Below are positions 17,436 to 25,598 of a stretch of DNA of 64,000 nt, in pieces. Below the pieces are notes generated by a model. The model was not told where the DNA came from, made no database searches, and saw only the letters and a program-made list of their open reading frames with translations. The stretch is from Sporosarcina sp. ANT_H38. GTDB lineage: Bacteria > Bacillota > Bacilli > Bacillales_A > Planococcaceae. The DNA is taken from positions 682,001 through 746,000 of the forward strand of contig NZ_VOBC01000001.1 of assembly GCF_008369195.1 (NCBI RefSeq), read 5' to 3'. Within the stretch, counting starts at the first letter, position 1, and every line of letters begins with the position of its first letter. The translations under genes were made by a program, and so were the position numbers.

Positions 17436-18233
17436 GTGGGAGAAGCAATCGTAATAACATCTGGTAAAGGTGGTGTCGGCAAGACGACGACATCCGCAAA
17501 TCTTGGAACCGCATTGGCTCTCCAAGGTAAAAAAGTGTGTCTAATTGACACTGATATCGGCCTCCGTAATCTTGACGTCATCCTTGGTCTTGAAAATCGA
17601 ATTATTTACGATCTCGTGGATGTCATAGAAGGGCGCTGCAAAGTCCAGCAAGCACTCGTTAAGGATAAACGCTTTGAGGACGGACTTTTTTTATTGCCGG
17701 CTGCCCAGACTACTGATAAAAACTCAATCAACCCTGAACAGATGAAAACATTGGTCACTGAACTGAAAAGGGATTATGACTATATATTGATCGACTGTCC
17801 AGCTGGAATTGAACAAGGATTTAAAAATGCAATTGCCGGTGCAGATCGCGCTATTGTCGTCACGACACCTGAAATTTCAGCTGTCCGTGATGCTGACAGG
17901 ATCATTGGCCTGCTCGAGCAGGAAGACATTGAACCGCCGAAACTCATCATTAACCGCATTAGGCGGCATCTCATGAATAAGGGCGATTCGCTTGACGTCA
18001 ATGACATTACGACACATTTGTCGATTGATTTGCTTGGCATCATTTTGGATGACGAAAGTGTTATCACTTCCTCGAACAAGGGAGAGCCTGTCGTTATGGA
18101 CCCATCGAACCCCGCCGCAATCGGTTATCGTAACATCGCGCGTCGTATCCTTGGCGAATCCGTTCCGCTCATGTCTCTCGACACCGGTAAATCTGGATTC
18201 TTCGGCAAACTTAAAAACCTGTTTTCGAAATAG
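17436..18233 (+). CDS. minD: Septum site-determining ATPase MinD
   Basis: 265-residue ParA/MinD ATPase that brings MinC to the membrane. The deviant Walker A loop S-G-K-G-G-V-G-K-T-T is at residues 8-17, and the C-terminal amphipathic membrane-targeting helix F-F-G-K-L-K-N-L-F is intact. GTG 17436 is chosen because aaaggaggaag (17420-17430) precedes it; frames open further upstream only overlap minC. A strong terminator follows immediately. Confidence 0.96.
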   Translation: MGEAIVITSGKGGVGKTTTSANLGTALALQGKKVCLIDTDIGLRNLDVILGLENRIIYDLVDVIEGRCKVQQALVKDKRFEDGLFLLPAAQTTDKNSINPEQMKTLVTELKRDYDYILIDCPAGIEQGFKNAIAGADRAIVVTTPEISAVRDADRIIGLLEQEDIEPPKLIINRIRRHLMNKGDSLDVNDITTHLSIDLLGIILDDESVITSSNKGEPVVMDPSNPAAIGYRNIARRILGESVPLMSLDTGKSGFFGKLKNLFSK

Positions 18234-18234
18234 T

Positions 18235-18271
18235 AAAAAACCCCATCACATATTTTGTGATGGGGTTTTTT
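18235..18271 (+). terminator. Terminator after minD
   Basis: Ten-bp perfect stem (ccccatcaca / tgtgatgggg, 18241-18265), loop tattt, flanked by aaaaaa and tttttt. Ends the mre-min transcription unit. Confidence 0.93.
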
Positions 18272-18441
18272 GAGGATGAATTTAGGGGTTTCTATTAAAA
18301 GTGTAGAATTAAAATTACAATACCCGAGTTATAATACGGACAATCAAGTTGCTTAGATTTTCGAGAAATTCACTAAACTTCTACAGAAACTGAAACTTTC
18401 ACAATCATCTTGCAATAAATATTAATCTATTCCTTCGCCCA

Positions 18442-18470
18442 TACTATTCCTGTCACCTCCGTCATATACT
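18442..18470 (+). promoter_or_regulatory. Sigma-E promoter candidate for spoIVFA-spoIVFB
   Basis: TACTATT (18442-18448), a 14-bp spacer, and CATATACT (18463-18470). Compared with the B. subtilis sigma-E consensus (KMATATT, 14 bp, CATACAnT) the boxes match 6 of 7 and all but one fixed position. It lies 25 bp before the spoIVFA start. The spoIVF operon is sigma-E controlled in B. subtilis, so placement and function agree. Confidence 0.62.
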
Positions 18471-18494
18471 AAAAAAAACGGGTGGTGTGACCGG

Positions 18495-19046
18495 TTGAAA
18501 TGGAGAACAAAGTGGATGGTAGCAATTGTGTTAACGCTCGGGGTGATTGGTGTGGCGAAGTTAGAGGATGCGGGTGTAATTCGGGAGCCTGTTACGCAGT
18601 ATGTTACTTCTGGTAAGGATTTTTTGGCTATGAAGAAGTGGGTTGCAACGATGATTAAAGATCCTGAAGACGAAAAAATTGCGGTCATGGCAGATCCACA
18701 ACAGGAAGACCCATTTTCCGCGTACGAATCAATGCAGCCATATAAAGATGGTGTGATCGTATCCTATACGCAATCATTGCCGATTGATGCGCAAGAGAAT
18801 GGACTCGTCATTTTTACAGGTTTCACCCGAGAATCGGGGAAGACCATCACGGTACTATATGATAGTGGAGATGAAGTGACGTATGGTTACGTCGGCACAT
18901 TTACCAAACTGCCGTATACAGTTGTGAAAAAAGGGGACACGCTGGCGCTAATGGATGAAGGAGCAATTTATCTGAAGGTGAAGCGTGATGGGGTGAAAAT
19001 GGATGCATCGCTATTGCCGACATATCTCTCGGGAGGAGAACAATGA
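18495..19046 (+). CDS. spoIVFA: SpoIVFA-like regulator, degenerate M23 domain
   Basis: 183-residue protein with one N-terminal membrane helix (about residues 6-22) and a C-terminal LytM/M23-like fold (about 95-170, E-N-G-L-V-I-F-T-G and V-K-K-G-D-T-L-A). The zinc ligands of active M23 peptidases (H-x3-D and H-x-H) are missing, so it is a pseudo-peptidase, as SpoIVFA is. SpoIVFA scaffolds and inhibits the SpoIVFB protease in the outer forespore membrane. It is about 80 residues shorter than the B. subtilis protein. TTG 18495 is the start, after gggtggtg. It overlaps spoIVFB by 4 bp. Confidence 0.82.
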   Translation: MKWRTKWMVAIVLTLGVIGVAKLEDAGVIREPVTQYVTSGKDFLAMKKWVATMIKDPEDEKIAVMADPQQEDPFSAYESMQPYKDGVIVSYTQSLPIDAQENGLVIFTGFTRESGKTITVLYDSGDEVTYGYVGTFTKLPYTVVKKGDTLALMDEGAIYLKVKRDGVKMDASLLPTYLSGGEQ

Positions 19047-19654
19047 AATTTAGGCTCCATCCTGTTCTCCTGCCATTTTTTATATTTTTAATCATGACCG
19101 GCAGCATTTCGATCTATGCCATTATATTTATTTCGCTTCTGATCCATGAAGCCGGTCATCTTCTTGCTGCCTATCTTACTGGAATGCGCATACGATCGTG
19201 TACAATCATGCCATACGGCGGCGAAATCGTTATTCGGAACAAGCACATAGCACCTAGAAGAGATCGTTTAATCGTCGCGCTCAGCGGTCCTCTGGCGACA
19301 CTACTACTACTTTTAATCGCAATGTGGATTCCGTTTCCGGGTGACGATCAAGTTATCCGGATCCAAGTCGCATTGTTAGTACTTAACTTACTACCCATTC
19401 TCCCGCTAGATGGTGGACAAGTAATTTGTGCACTTTTAGAGACAAGCGATTCCCTTTATCGAACACGATCGCTCGTTTTACTGCATTCCATTTTTTTTCT
19501 TTGCGCTGGTATTATCCTGCTATTAATTGATTTACCTAAGACATTGCCTTATTTACTTCTCGCCACGTTCCTACTGTTTCAAAACATCTCCGCTTTTCGA
19601 TTCCGAAAATATGAAAAAGCGTTTGCAGAAATAAAATTAAATAGATTGACGTAA
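19043..19654 (+). CDS. spoIVFB: SpoIVFB site-2 intramembrane metalloprotease, short form
   Basis: 203-residue S2P-family protease that cleaves pro-sigma-K in sporulation. The zinc motif H-E-A-G-H is in a membrane helix near residue 36, and the second motif L-P-I-L-P-L-D-G-G near residue 122. About six hydrophobic segments are present. The protein ends just after the last helix (F-R-F-R-K-Y-E-K), whereas B. subtilis SpoIVFB (288 residues) continues with a cytoplasmic CBS domain. No remnant of that domain is seen downstream, because the rplU promoter begins at 19646. ATG overlaps the spoIVFA stop. Confidence 0.88.
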   Translation: MKFRLHPVLLPFFIFLIMTGSISIYAIIFISLLIHEAGHLLAAYLTGMRIRSCTIMPYGGEIVIRNKHIAPRRDRLIVALSGPLATLLLLLIAMWIPFPGDDQVIRIQVALLVLNLLPILPLDGGQVICALLETSDSLYRTRSLVLLHSIFFLCAGIILLLIDLPKTLPYLLLATFLLFQNISAFRFRKYEKAFAEIKLNRLT

Positions 19655-19674
19655 TTAAATATCCGTGGTAATAT
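19646..19674 (+). promoter_or_regulatory. Promoter of rplU-prp-rpmA
   Basis: TTGACG (19646-19651), 17-bp spacer, TAATAT (19669-19674). It overlaps the last codons of spoIVFB. Transcription should start near 19681 and include the L21 leader. Confidence 0.8.
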
Positions 19675-19680
19675 TTAAAA

Positions 19681-19780
19681 GTTAATGTTTGTAGCACCCG
19701 TGCTGCAACCGCGCTGAAAAGGTACAAGTATCCGAAAGGATCACCTAGGAAGGCGAGTCTGTAATTATAGAGGAGGTGCA
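19681..19780 (+). ncRNA. Ribosomal protein L21 leader
   Basis: About 100 nt of structured 5' UTR before rplU. It contains a short hairpin (tagcacccgtgct), a second helix (tatccgaaaggat) and G-A-rich joining bases before the ribosome site. Position and size match the L21 leader known in Bacillales, thought to mediate autoregulation of the rplU operon. The exact boundaries are estimated from the promoter and the start codon. Confidence 0.68.
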
Positions 19781-19783
19781 AGT

Positions 19784-20092
19784 ATGTACGCAATTATTGA
19801 AACTGGTGGAAAACAGATCAAAGTTGAAAAAGGCCAGGAAATCTACATTGAAAAAGTAGCTGGTGAAGCTGACGAAATCGTCACTTTTAACAGAGTTCTA
19901 TTCGTAGGTGGAGAAGACGTGAAAGTAGGCGTTCCTTTCGTGGAAGGTGCTACAGTAACAGGAACTGTTGTTAAACAGGGCCGTGCTAAAAAAATCACAG
20001 TTTTCAAATACAAGCCGAAAAAGAACTACCACAGAAAACAAGGTCATCGTCAGCCATACACGAAAATCGTCATTGACGGTATCAACCTGTAA
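19784..20092 (+). CDS. rplU: 50S ribosomal protein L21
   Basis: 102-residue L21 with the characteristic [11 protein letters not shown] start and the C-terminal [12 protein letters not shown] rRNA-binding motif. A strong aggaggtg precedes the start. First gene of rplU-prp-rpmA, 6 bp from prp. Confidence 0.98.
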   Translation: MYAIIETGGKQIKVEKGQEIYIEKVAGEADEIVTFNRVLFVGGEDVKVGVPFVEGATVTGTVVKQGRAKKITVFKYKPKKNYHRKQGHRQPYTKIVIDGINL

Positions 20093-20098
20093 GCCGGC

Positions 20099-20425
20099 AT
20101 GATCAAAATCATCATCAAGAAACAATCTACGGGTCGCATCAACTCTTTTGAGATGACGGGCCACGCTAATTTTGCGGAATACGGAAAAGACCTTGTCTGT
20201 GCAGCTGCATCTGCAGTATCATTTGGTGCTGTCAATGCTATCATTGCACTAACAGGCAAAACCCCTGAGATTCAACAAGGATCAGACGGTGGTTATTTGA
20301 AAGTCATTTTTCCGGAAACTAAAGAAAACGATCACGATACACAGTTGATTGTTAAATCGATGATTGTTTCATTGCAGACGATTGAAAATGACTATGGGCA
20401 ACATATAAAAATTATCCTTAAATAG
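20099..20425 (+). CDS. prp: Ribosomal-processing cysteine protease Prp
   Basis: 108-residue Prp (YsxB). The catalytic His is in M-T-G-H-A near residue 22 and the catalytic Cys in D-L-V-C-A-A-A-S near residue 34. In Firmicutes Prp removes the N-terminal extension of L27. The matching cleavage site is present in the rpmA product encoded next. It lies between rplU and rpmA, as in B. subtilis and Staphylococcus. Confidence 0.93.
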   Translation: MIKIIIKKQSTGRINSFEMTGHANFAEYGKDLVCAAASAVSFGAVNAIIALTGKTPEIQQGSDGGYLKVIFPETKENDHDTQLIVKSMIVSLQTIENDYGQHIKIILK

Positions 20426-20440
20426 TAGGAGGTGGCATAC

Positions 20441-20731
20441 ATGCTACGTTTAGATCTCCAGTTTTTCGCATCGAAAAAAGGGGTAGGTTCTACTCGGAAC
20501 GGTCGTGACTCTCACTCGAAACGTCTTGGCGCAAAACGCGCGGACGGACAGTTTGTTACTGGCGGCTCAATCCTTTATCGTCAGCGCGGAACGAAAATTC
20601 ATCCAGGTGAAAACGTCGGTCGCGGTGGTGACGATACTCTTTTCGCAAAAGTTGACGGCGTCGTTCGTTTCGAACGTTTTGGTCGTGACAAAAAGAAAGT
20701 TAGCGTATACCCTGAAGTTCAGGAAGCTTAA
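20441..20731 (+). CDS. rpmA: 50S ribosomal protein L27, with Prp-cleaved N-terminal extension
   Basis: 96-residue L27. ATG 20441 follows aggagg (20427-20432); an in-frame GTG at 20432 overlaps that site and is rejected. The protein begins [14 protein letters not shown]; the L-x-L-x-L-Q-F-F/A site is the Firmicutes motif cut by Prp before L27 can reach the peptidyl transferase centre with its free A-S-K-K terminus. Confidence 0.97.
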   Translation: MLRLDLQFFASKKGVGSTRNGRDSHSKRLGAKRADGQFVTGGSILYRQRGTKIHPGENVGRGGDDTLFAKVDGVVRFERFGRDKKKVSVYPEVQEA

Positions 20732-20745
20732 TATACGTACGACAG

Positions 20746-20782
20746 AAAGGACTGCATACGAATATGCAGTCCTTTTTCTTTT
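20746..20782 (+). terminator. Terminator after rpmA
   Basis: Perfect 13-bp stem (aaaggactgcata / tatgcagtccttt), loop cgaa, followed by a T-rich tract. Confidence 0.92.
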
Positions 20783-20807
20783 TTTTAGAGAGAAGAAAAT
20801 TGTCTAG

Positions 20808-20940
20808 GCGCCAGTCGCTCGAGTCGCTTTAGCGGAGAGCGTTTGAACTGCATCCCCCTTAATTGATGAAAAGGCAAAGTAGCCTTTATCTTCCAGCCTT
20901 CCAGCGCTTTTCGCGTCAAAACGACACCTTGCGCATTTTT
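20808..20940 (+). repeat. Degenerate Bacillales-type intergenic repeat, copy 1
   Basis: Begins tgtctaggcgccag and contains tcgagtcgctttag and an actgcatcccccttaatt block. The blocks tgtctag, tcgagtc-ctt-ag and a-ctccatccc recur in the element at 32597-32745. It looks like a rearranged remnant of an element I recall as common between genes in this group; that is recollection, not a search. No coding potential seen. Confidence 0.45.
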
Positions 20941-20959
20941 AGGCAACAGATGTTATACT
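20929..20959 (+). promoter_or_regulatory. Promoter candidate for spo0B-obgE
   Basis: Extended -10 box TGTTATACT (20951-20959) with a weak -35 TTGCGC (20929-20934) at 19 bp. It lies about 30 bp before the spo0B start and after the rpmA terminator. Confidence 0.5.
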
Positions 20960-20991
20960 ATATACATGAAAATTGTTGGCGGTGAATGGGA

Positions 20992-21510
20992 ATGGGGAAC
21001 AATAAAATTACCACGGCGCAAGCGCTGAAATTTGCAAGACATGATTTTTTAAACGAACTTCAATTAGTCTTGCTCTATATCGATCTTGATAAGCTACCGG
21101 AGGCAAAACAAAAGATTTTGGAAACAACCGATCGTATGCGTGAAGTAGCACTATTAGAAAGGCTTGGACTTCCGGCCGTTGAGATATGGCTTACTACGTT
21201 CGACTGGCTATATGGCGCGTTTTCTAAAACAATGACGTGTACAATAGCATCTGGAATCCGGGAAGCTGATGATACGGAAGTTGCAAAGTATTTAGAACGA
21301 TTGTTCAGTGAAATGGAAAAAACACTGGATCCGACTTCCGAATATGAAACACAAATCGATGTTCAGGCATCAGTCGCGGGCTGGTCAATTACAATTGTTG
21401 TTCTTGCTCCGCTTAAAAAAGTTTTTCCAGAACCGATAGAATTCGAAAACTTTACTGTTAAAGAAACAATTTCACAAAATCAATGGACGTTCACGATCAG
21501 TGGGCAATAG
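20992..21510 (+). CDS. spo0B: Spo0B-like sporulation phosphotransferase
   Basis: About 172 residues. The helix L-K-F-A-R-H-D-F-L-N-E-L-Q-L-V contains the phosphorylatable His in the Spo0B R-H-D-x-L-N-x-L-Q context. In the phosphorelay Spo0B moves phosphate from Spo0F to Spo0A. The C-terminal half is a degenerate kinase-like ATP-binding fold with no N, G1 or G2 boxes. ATG 20992 is better spaced from ggcggtg than ATG 20986. The gene sits between rpmA and obgE, the conserved spo0B position. Confidence 0.85.
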   Translation: MGNNKITTAQALKFARHDFLNELQLVLLYIDLDKLPEAKQKILETTDRMREVALLERLGLPAVEIWLTTFDWLYGAFSKTMTCTIASGIREADDTEVAKYLERLFSEMEKTLDPTSEYETQIDVQASVAGWSITIVVLAPLKKVFPEPIEFENFTVKETISQNQWTFTISGQ

Positions 21511-21521
21511 GAGGAAAATAA

Positions 21522-22814
21522 ATGTTTGTCGATCACGTAAAGATTTATGTAAAAGGCGGCGCCGGTGGTGATGGAATGGTTGCTTTTCGTCGGGAAAAGT
21601 ATATCGCATATGGTGGCCCAGCCGGTGGTGATGGAGGCCAAGGTGCTAACGTAGTTTTCATCGTGGATGAAGGATTGCGGACACTGATGGATTTCCGTTA
21701 CCAGCGTCATTTCAAAGCACCGCGCGGCGAGCACGGTGGAAGTAAAAATATGCACGGGAAAAACGCGACAGATGTAGTCGTAAAAGTTCCACCTGGTACG
21801 ATTGTAACGGATGCTGAAGACGGTTCAATCATCGCCGATCTTGTTGAGCACGGTCAAACAGCTATCATTGCTAAAGGCGGTCGCGGAGGACGCGGAAATA
21901 GCCGATTTGCGACACCGTCAAACCCTGCACCTGAGTTATCTGAAAAAGGTGAGCCGGGAGCTGATAAAGAAATTAACCTGGAATTGAAAGTTTTAGCGGA
22001 TGCAGGCCTTGTTGGCTTCCCAAGTGTTGGTAAATCAACGCTATTATCTGTTGTATCGGCTGCAAAACCGAAAATTGCAGATTATCATTTTACAACACTT
22101 GTTCCAAATTTGGGCATGGTTGAAACGGATGATCACCGCGGTTTTGTGCTAGCTGACCTTCCGGGATTGATTGAAGGAGCGCACCAAGGTATCGGTCTAG
22201 GTCATCAGTTCTTGCGTCACATCGAACGGACACGCGTAATCATCCATGTAGTGGATATGTCCGGCCTTGAAGGACGTGAGCCATTCGAGGATTTCCTGAC
22301 AATCAATGAGGAATTAGAACAATACAATATGCGTTTGACAGAACGTCCGCAAATCATTGTTGCAAATAAAATGGACATGCCTGAAGCTGAAGAGAATCTC
22401 AAAATCTTCAAGGAAAAACTGAATGACAGTAATGCATTCATCTTCCCAACTTCAGCACTCACAAGAACTGGACTTGACGGACTTCTACATGCGGTTGCGG
22501 ATTTACTTGAAACGACACCTGAATTCCCGATGCATGAGATTGAGGACGAAGACAAAGAGAACTCAGTTCTGTACAAATATGATGGAGAAGCAGAGTTGTT
22601 TAAAGTTGCGCGTGATGATGACGGAGCATTCATATTGTCGGGCTATACAATTGAGCGTCTCTTCAAAATGACGGACTTCAACTTTGACCAATCTGTTCGT
22701 AAGTTCGCTAGACAATTGCGTGCTATGGGCGTAGATGATGAACTCCGTAAACGTGGCGCGAAAAACGGAGATACAGTGCGACTTCTTGACTTCGAATTTG
22801 ACTTTATAGATTAA
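21522..22814 (+). CDS. obgE: GTPase ObgE/CgtA
   Basis: 430-residue Obg GTPase involved in 50S assembly, stress and sporulation control. The Gly-rich Obg fold covers residues 1-158 (K-G-G-A-G-G-D-G and G-G-R-G-G-R-G-N). The G domain has G1 G-F-P-S-V-G-K-S-T near 166, G3 D-L-P-G-L, and G4 N-K-M-D. The C-terminal OCT domain covers about 350-430. It starts 11 bp after spo0B. Confidence 0.97.
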   Translation: MFVDHVKIYVKGGAGGDGMVAFRREKYIAYGGPAGGDGGQGANVVFIVDEGLRTLMDFRYQRHFKAPRGEHGGSKNMHGKNATDVVVKVPPGTIVTDAEDGSIIADLVEHGQTAIIAKGGRGGRGNSRFATPSNPAPELSEKGEPGADKEINLELKVLADAGLVGFPSVGKSTLLSVVSAAKPKIADYHFTTLVPNLGMVETDDHRGFVLADLPGLIEGAHQGIGLGHQFLRHIERTRVIIHVVDMSGLEGREPFEDFLTINEELEQYNMRLTERPQIIVANKMDMPEAEENLKIFKEKLNDSNAFIFPTSALTRTGLDGLLHAVADLLETTPEFPMHEIEDEDKENSVLYKYDGEAELFKVARDDDGAFILSGYTIERLFKMTDFNFDQSVRKFARQLRAMGVDDELRKRGAKNGDTVRLLDFEFDFID

Positions 22815-22872
22815 TCAGTAGGGATTCAATACTGGGGAAATTACAAAAGGAACGCACGAAGGGGGATATCCT

Positions 22873-23328
22873 ATGAAGCAGTTGGGGGAAGGTCAGTTTT
22901 ATCTTGTAAGGGAAGACGTACTGACAGAATCGATGCTGAAAATGTTAGAAGCGAAAAGGCTTTTGGCGAGCGGAGAGGAATCGACGATACAAGATGCAAC
23001 GAAAAGGGTAGGACTATCCCGTAGTGCATTTTATAAATACCGTGACACTGTTTACCCGTTCGAATCAATTGCACGTGAGCGTATCCTGACGATTTTCATT
23101 CAACTTGAAGACCGGAAGGGGTCGCTTGCGACATTATTGCAGGTTGTCTCGGAGGCGAAATGCAATGTCCTGACAATTCACCAGACGATCCCTGTACAGG
23201 CACGGGCCAATATTACTTTGTCACTCGATGTGACAGAAATGATGATAAAAATGGAAGAGTTCCTGCAACGGTTGAAAGCGCCTGATTTTGTTGATTCAGT
23301 TGTTTTGATCAGTTCAGGTGCACTCTGA
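22873..23328 (+). CDS. pheB: ACT domain protein PheB
   Basis: 151-residue protein of the UPF0735/PheB family. An N-terminal helical part with a helix-turn-helix-like segment (A-T-K-R-V-G-L-S-R-S-A-F-Y-K-Y) precedes an ACT domain (about 75-150), the usual amino-acid-sensing fold. It lies 15 bp before pheA and has been linked to phenylalanine or chorismate metabolism, though its exact role is not established. Confidence 0.88.
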   Translation: MKQLGEGQFYLVREDVLTESMLKMLEAKRLLASGEESTIQDATKRVGLSRSAFYKYRDTVYPFESIARERILTIFIQLEDRKGSLATLLQVVSEAKCNVLTIHQTIPVQARANITLSLDVTEMMIKMEEFLQRLKAPDFVDSVVLISSGAL

Positions 23329-23343
23329 TGGGGGAGTTAAAGC

Positions 23344-24234
23344 ATGGGGAATGAAAAATATACACCTACGATCGCTTATTTGGGGCCGGAAGCATCCTTC
23401 ACGCACGTTGCAGGAAGCACCCTTTTTGGGACTGCGGGATTGATAGCCTACCCAACGATACCGGATTGTATTGAGGCAGTCACAGCAGGGCGTGTCGCCT
23501 ATGCGATTGTCCCGCTTGAAAATGCGTTGGAAGGATCCGTTCCTATGACCATCGATTACCTGTTCCATGGATCGGACTTATTTATCAATGCTGAAATATC
23601 AACACCAATCGAACAGCATCTAATGGTCAATAAAAAGCAAGCTCCTTTTATCGATGAAATCGAATCTATCAATTCTCATCCTCATGCCCTTGCCCAGTGC
23701 CATAAATATTTACAATACCATTACCGCCGGGTCCCTTTAATCCAGACGACATCTACGGCGGCTGCTGCCAAATATATTTCCGAAAACCCGGATATGAAGA
23801 TTGCGGCAATTGGAAACATGCTGGCAGCTGAAAAATATGGTTTACATATTGCAGAAGAGAATATTCACGATTTTCATTTTAACCATACGCGATTCGTTGT
23901 TTTATCACTGCGAAAAGAAATTTTAGAAAAAAATAAGCATTCCGCAAAACTAAAAACGACATTAATGGTGAAACTACCAGAAGATGATAGTTCTGGTATG
24001 CTGCATCAGGTTTTATCCGTTTTTGCATGGCGCAGACTCAATTTAAGTAAAATTGAATCAAGGCCCTTAAAAACAGGACTTGGGAATTACTTCTTTATTA
24101 TCGATGTAATGGAATCTGAAGATCACCCGATGATGAAAGGTGCGATGGAAGAACTCGCCGCGCTGAATTGTACTGCTCGCACATTCGGTTCATATTACAT
24201 ATATGACCAACTGCCGTCACGTCATTCAATATGA
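23344..24234 (+). CDS. pheA: Prephenate dehydratase
   Basis: 296-residue enzyme converting prephenate to phenylpyruvate. The N-terminal Y-L-G-P-E-A-S-F-T-H motif, P-L-E-N-A-L-E-G-S-V and the T-R-F-V-V-L catalytic Thr motif (H-T-R-F near 180) are intact. A C-terminal ACT domain contains E-S-R-P-L-K-T-G-L-G-N-Y-F-F, the phenylalanine-binding feature that gives feedback inhibition. The operon is obgE-pheB-pheA. Confidence 0.95.
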   Translation: MGNEKYTPTIAYLGPEASFTHVAGSTLFGTAGLIAYPTIPDCIEAVTAGRVAYAIVPLENALEGSVPMTIDYLFHGSDLFINAEISTPIEQHLMVNKKQAPFIDEIESINSHPHALAQCHKYLQYHYRRVPLIQTTSTAAAAKYISENPDMKIAAIGNMLAAEKYGLHIAEENIHDFHFNHTRFVVLSLRKEILEKNKHSAKLKTTLMVKLPEDDSSGMLHQVLSVFAWRRLNLSKIESRPLKTGLGNYFFIIDVMESEDHPMMKGAMEELAALNCTARTFGSYYIYDQLPSRHSI

Positions 24235-24280
24235 CAGTGATGGTTTTTTATTTGGGATAAATCGATTCGCCTTTACTTAA

Positions 24281-24320
24281 TGTCCGGCTTCAGTACCTGG
24301 ACGCTTTCGCTTTTCTTTAG
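24281..24320 (+). repeat. Short remnant of intergenic repeat
   Basis: The 3' part (gacgctttcgcttttctt) resembles the end of the 32597-32745 element (ggcgcttgcgcttttctt), and the beginning tgtccggcttcag resembles that element's start. It looks like a copy with an internal deletion. Confidence 0.35.
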
Positions 24321-24380
24321 AATAAATTACCCACTTCCGCATATACATGGCAAGAGAGGATATCTCGTTAAAGATGAGGG

Positions 24381-24409
24381 TCACAATTACGGGCGTCCGT
24401 TCATACGAT
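24381..24409 (+). promoter_or_regulatory. Sigma-E promoter candidate for the SafA-like gene
   Basis: TCACAAT (24381-24387), 14-bp spacer, CATACGAT (24402-24409). Matches to the sigma-E consensus are 5 of 7 and all but one fixed position of the -10. Transcription would start near 24416, directly before the ribosome site at 24421. safA is sigma-E dependent in B. subtilis. Confidence 0.45.
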
Positions 24410-24436
24410 GGATTGACGGAAGGGGGAAATTTTTAA

Positions 24437-25591
24437 GTGGAAGTCCATATTGTTGTAAAAGGGGATACGCTATGGAAGATTGCGCGCCAATACGGTATCC
24501 CGTTCGAAGAATTAAAGCGGGTAAATGCGCATCTTGCCAATCCAGATTACATCGTACCTGGAATGAAAATTTTCTTACCAAAAAGACAGCATCATGCTGA
24601 ACAACCTGAAAAAGGGAAAGGACCGGTGACGCCGCAACCTCCAAAGGGTACAAAACCGTCACCGCCAATACCGGTGCCAAAACCACCAACATCTAAACCA
24701 CCGACTCCAAAACCGCCAAAGCCAATAGCACCAGTACCAGTACCTAGACCACCAACACCATCAAAACCATCAATACCAACACCTAGACCACCAGTGCCGC
24801 CATCTAAACCAACGCCACCGCCAGCAGTATCACCATCAGTGCCGGCTCCCATACCATTACCGACGCCGACGCTACCGCCGACTTCAATGCCGACGCCAAT
24901 GCCAATGCCAATGCCAATGCCAATGCCAATGCCAATGCCGATGCCGATGCCGATGCCAATGCTAGGTGTTCCATGTGGATGGATGCCGATTTATGATGCG
25001 GATTGTTACCCGTTCATGCATTCGGGGCAAATTCAAGCGATGCCAAAACCGGAACATCATGCACCTTCACCAATGCCGTTACCATCAACACAATTTCCGA
25101 TGTTTGAACAAGAATCACCAATCTTCTCTGGTCAAGGCGCTTCAACATTACCAATAGAAATACCTATGGTAGAAGGTTGGCAGTTGCTCGAGTCACCTGA
25201 ATTTATGTTTGAAGAATCTCCAGAAATCTTCATGCAACCAACTACTGAAAGTCCACCTGAGTATATGTATGAAGAATCACCTGAATATGACCTGCAACCG
25301 TCTGCTCCATGTCCACCAGGGCCGGGTTATGTTCCGCAGGCTATATCACCTGCTCAAGGTCAATGGAATCCTGCTCAATTCGGTTATCCTAGCATGCAGC
25401 ACCAAGCTCATCCAAATTGGGGTATGAGCGGTGGATGCGATTGCGACGGACAGCAACAACACCATCACCACCAGATGATGATCCCGATCTTCTGTCAACC
25501 ATGTAACTGTCCTTCGTGCATGCAACAGGCAACCCCTTATCCTGGAATGCCTGGACCTTCTCAAGGCTCTAACTGGTTCGGAGCGTATTGA
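24437..25591 (+). CDS. safA: SafA-like LysM spore-coat morphogenetic protein
   Basis: 384-residue protein. Residues 3-48 are one LysM domain (V-K-G-D-T-L-W-K-I-A-R-Q-Y-G ... P-G-M-K-I-F-L-P), which in SafA targets the spore cortex. Residues about 55-150 are Pro/Lys-rich. Residues 154-175 are eleven Pro-Met dipeptides encoded by a hexanucleotide repeat. Around 230-290 an E-S-P-E-F/Y motif recurs. The C-terminus has a His run and a C-x2-C-x-C-x2-C cluster (about 331-361) that could bind metal or be cross-linked. GTG 24437 follows agggggaaa. SafA directs inner-coat assembly; length and N-terminal LysM match, but the middle and tail are unlike the B. subtilis protein. Confidence 0.8.
   Translation: MEVHIVVKGDTLWKIARQYGIPFEELKRVNAHLANPDYIVPGMKIFLPKRQHHAEQPEKGKGPVTPQPPKGTKPSPPIPVPKPPTSKPPTPKPPKPIAPVPVPRPPTPSKPSIPTPRPPVPPSKPTPPPAVSPSVPAPIPLPTPTLPPTSMPTPMPMPMPMPMPMPMPMPMPMPMLGVPCGWMPIYDADCYPFMHSGQIQAMPKPEHHAPSPMPLPSTQFPMFEQESPIFSGQGASTLPIEIPMVEGWQLLESPEFMFEESPEIFMQPTTESPPEYMYEESPEYDLQPSAPCPPGPGYVPQAISPAQGQWNPAQFGYPSMQHQAHPNWGMSGGCDCDGQQQHHHHQMMIPIFCQPCNCPSCMQQATPYPGMPGPSQGSNWFGAY
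24895..24961 (+). repeat. Hexanucleotide repeat (gccaat/gccgat)11 in the SafA-like gene
   Basis: Eleven tandem 6-bp units: eight gccaat and three gccgat (units 8-10 of the array). They encode Pro-Met dipeptides in frame. Gain or loss of units changes protein length by two residues without frameshift. Confidence 0.9.
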
Positions 25592-25598
25592 ACGGCCT

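Noticed and set aside
24592..24852. Minus-strand open frame rich in Gly (86 codons) opposite the Pro-rich part of the SafA-like gene
   Set aside because: It is the mirror of Pro codons on the + strand (ggn opposite ccn), has no ribosome site, and lies inside a well-supported gene.
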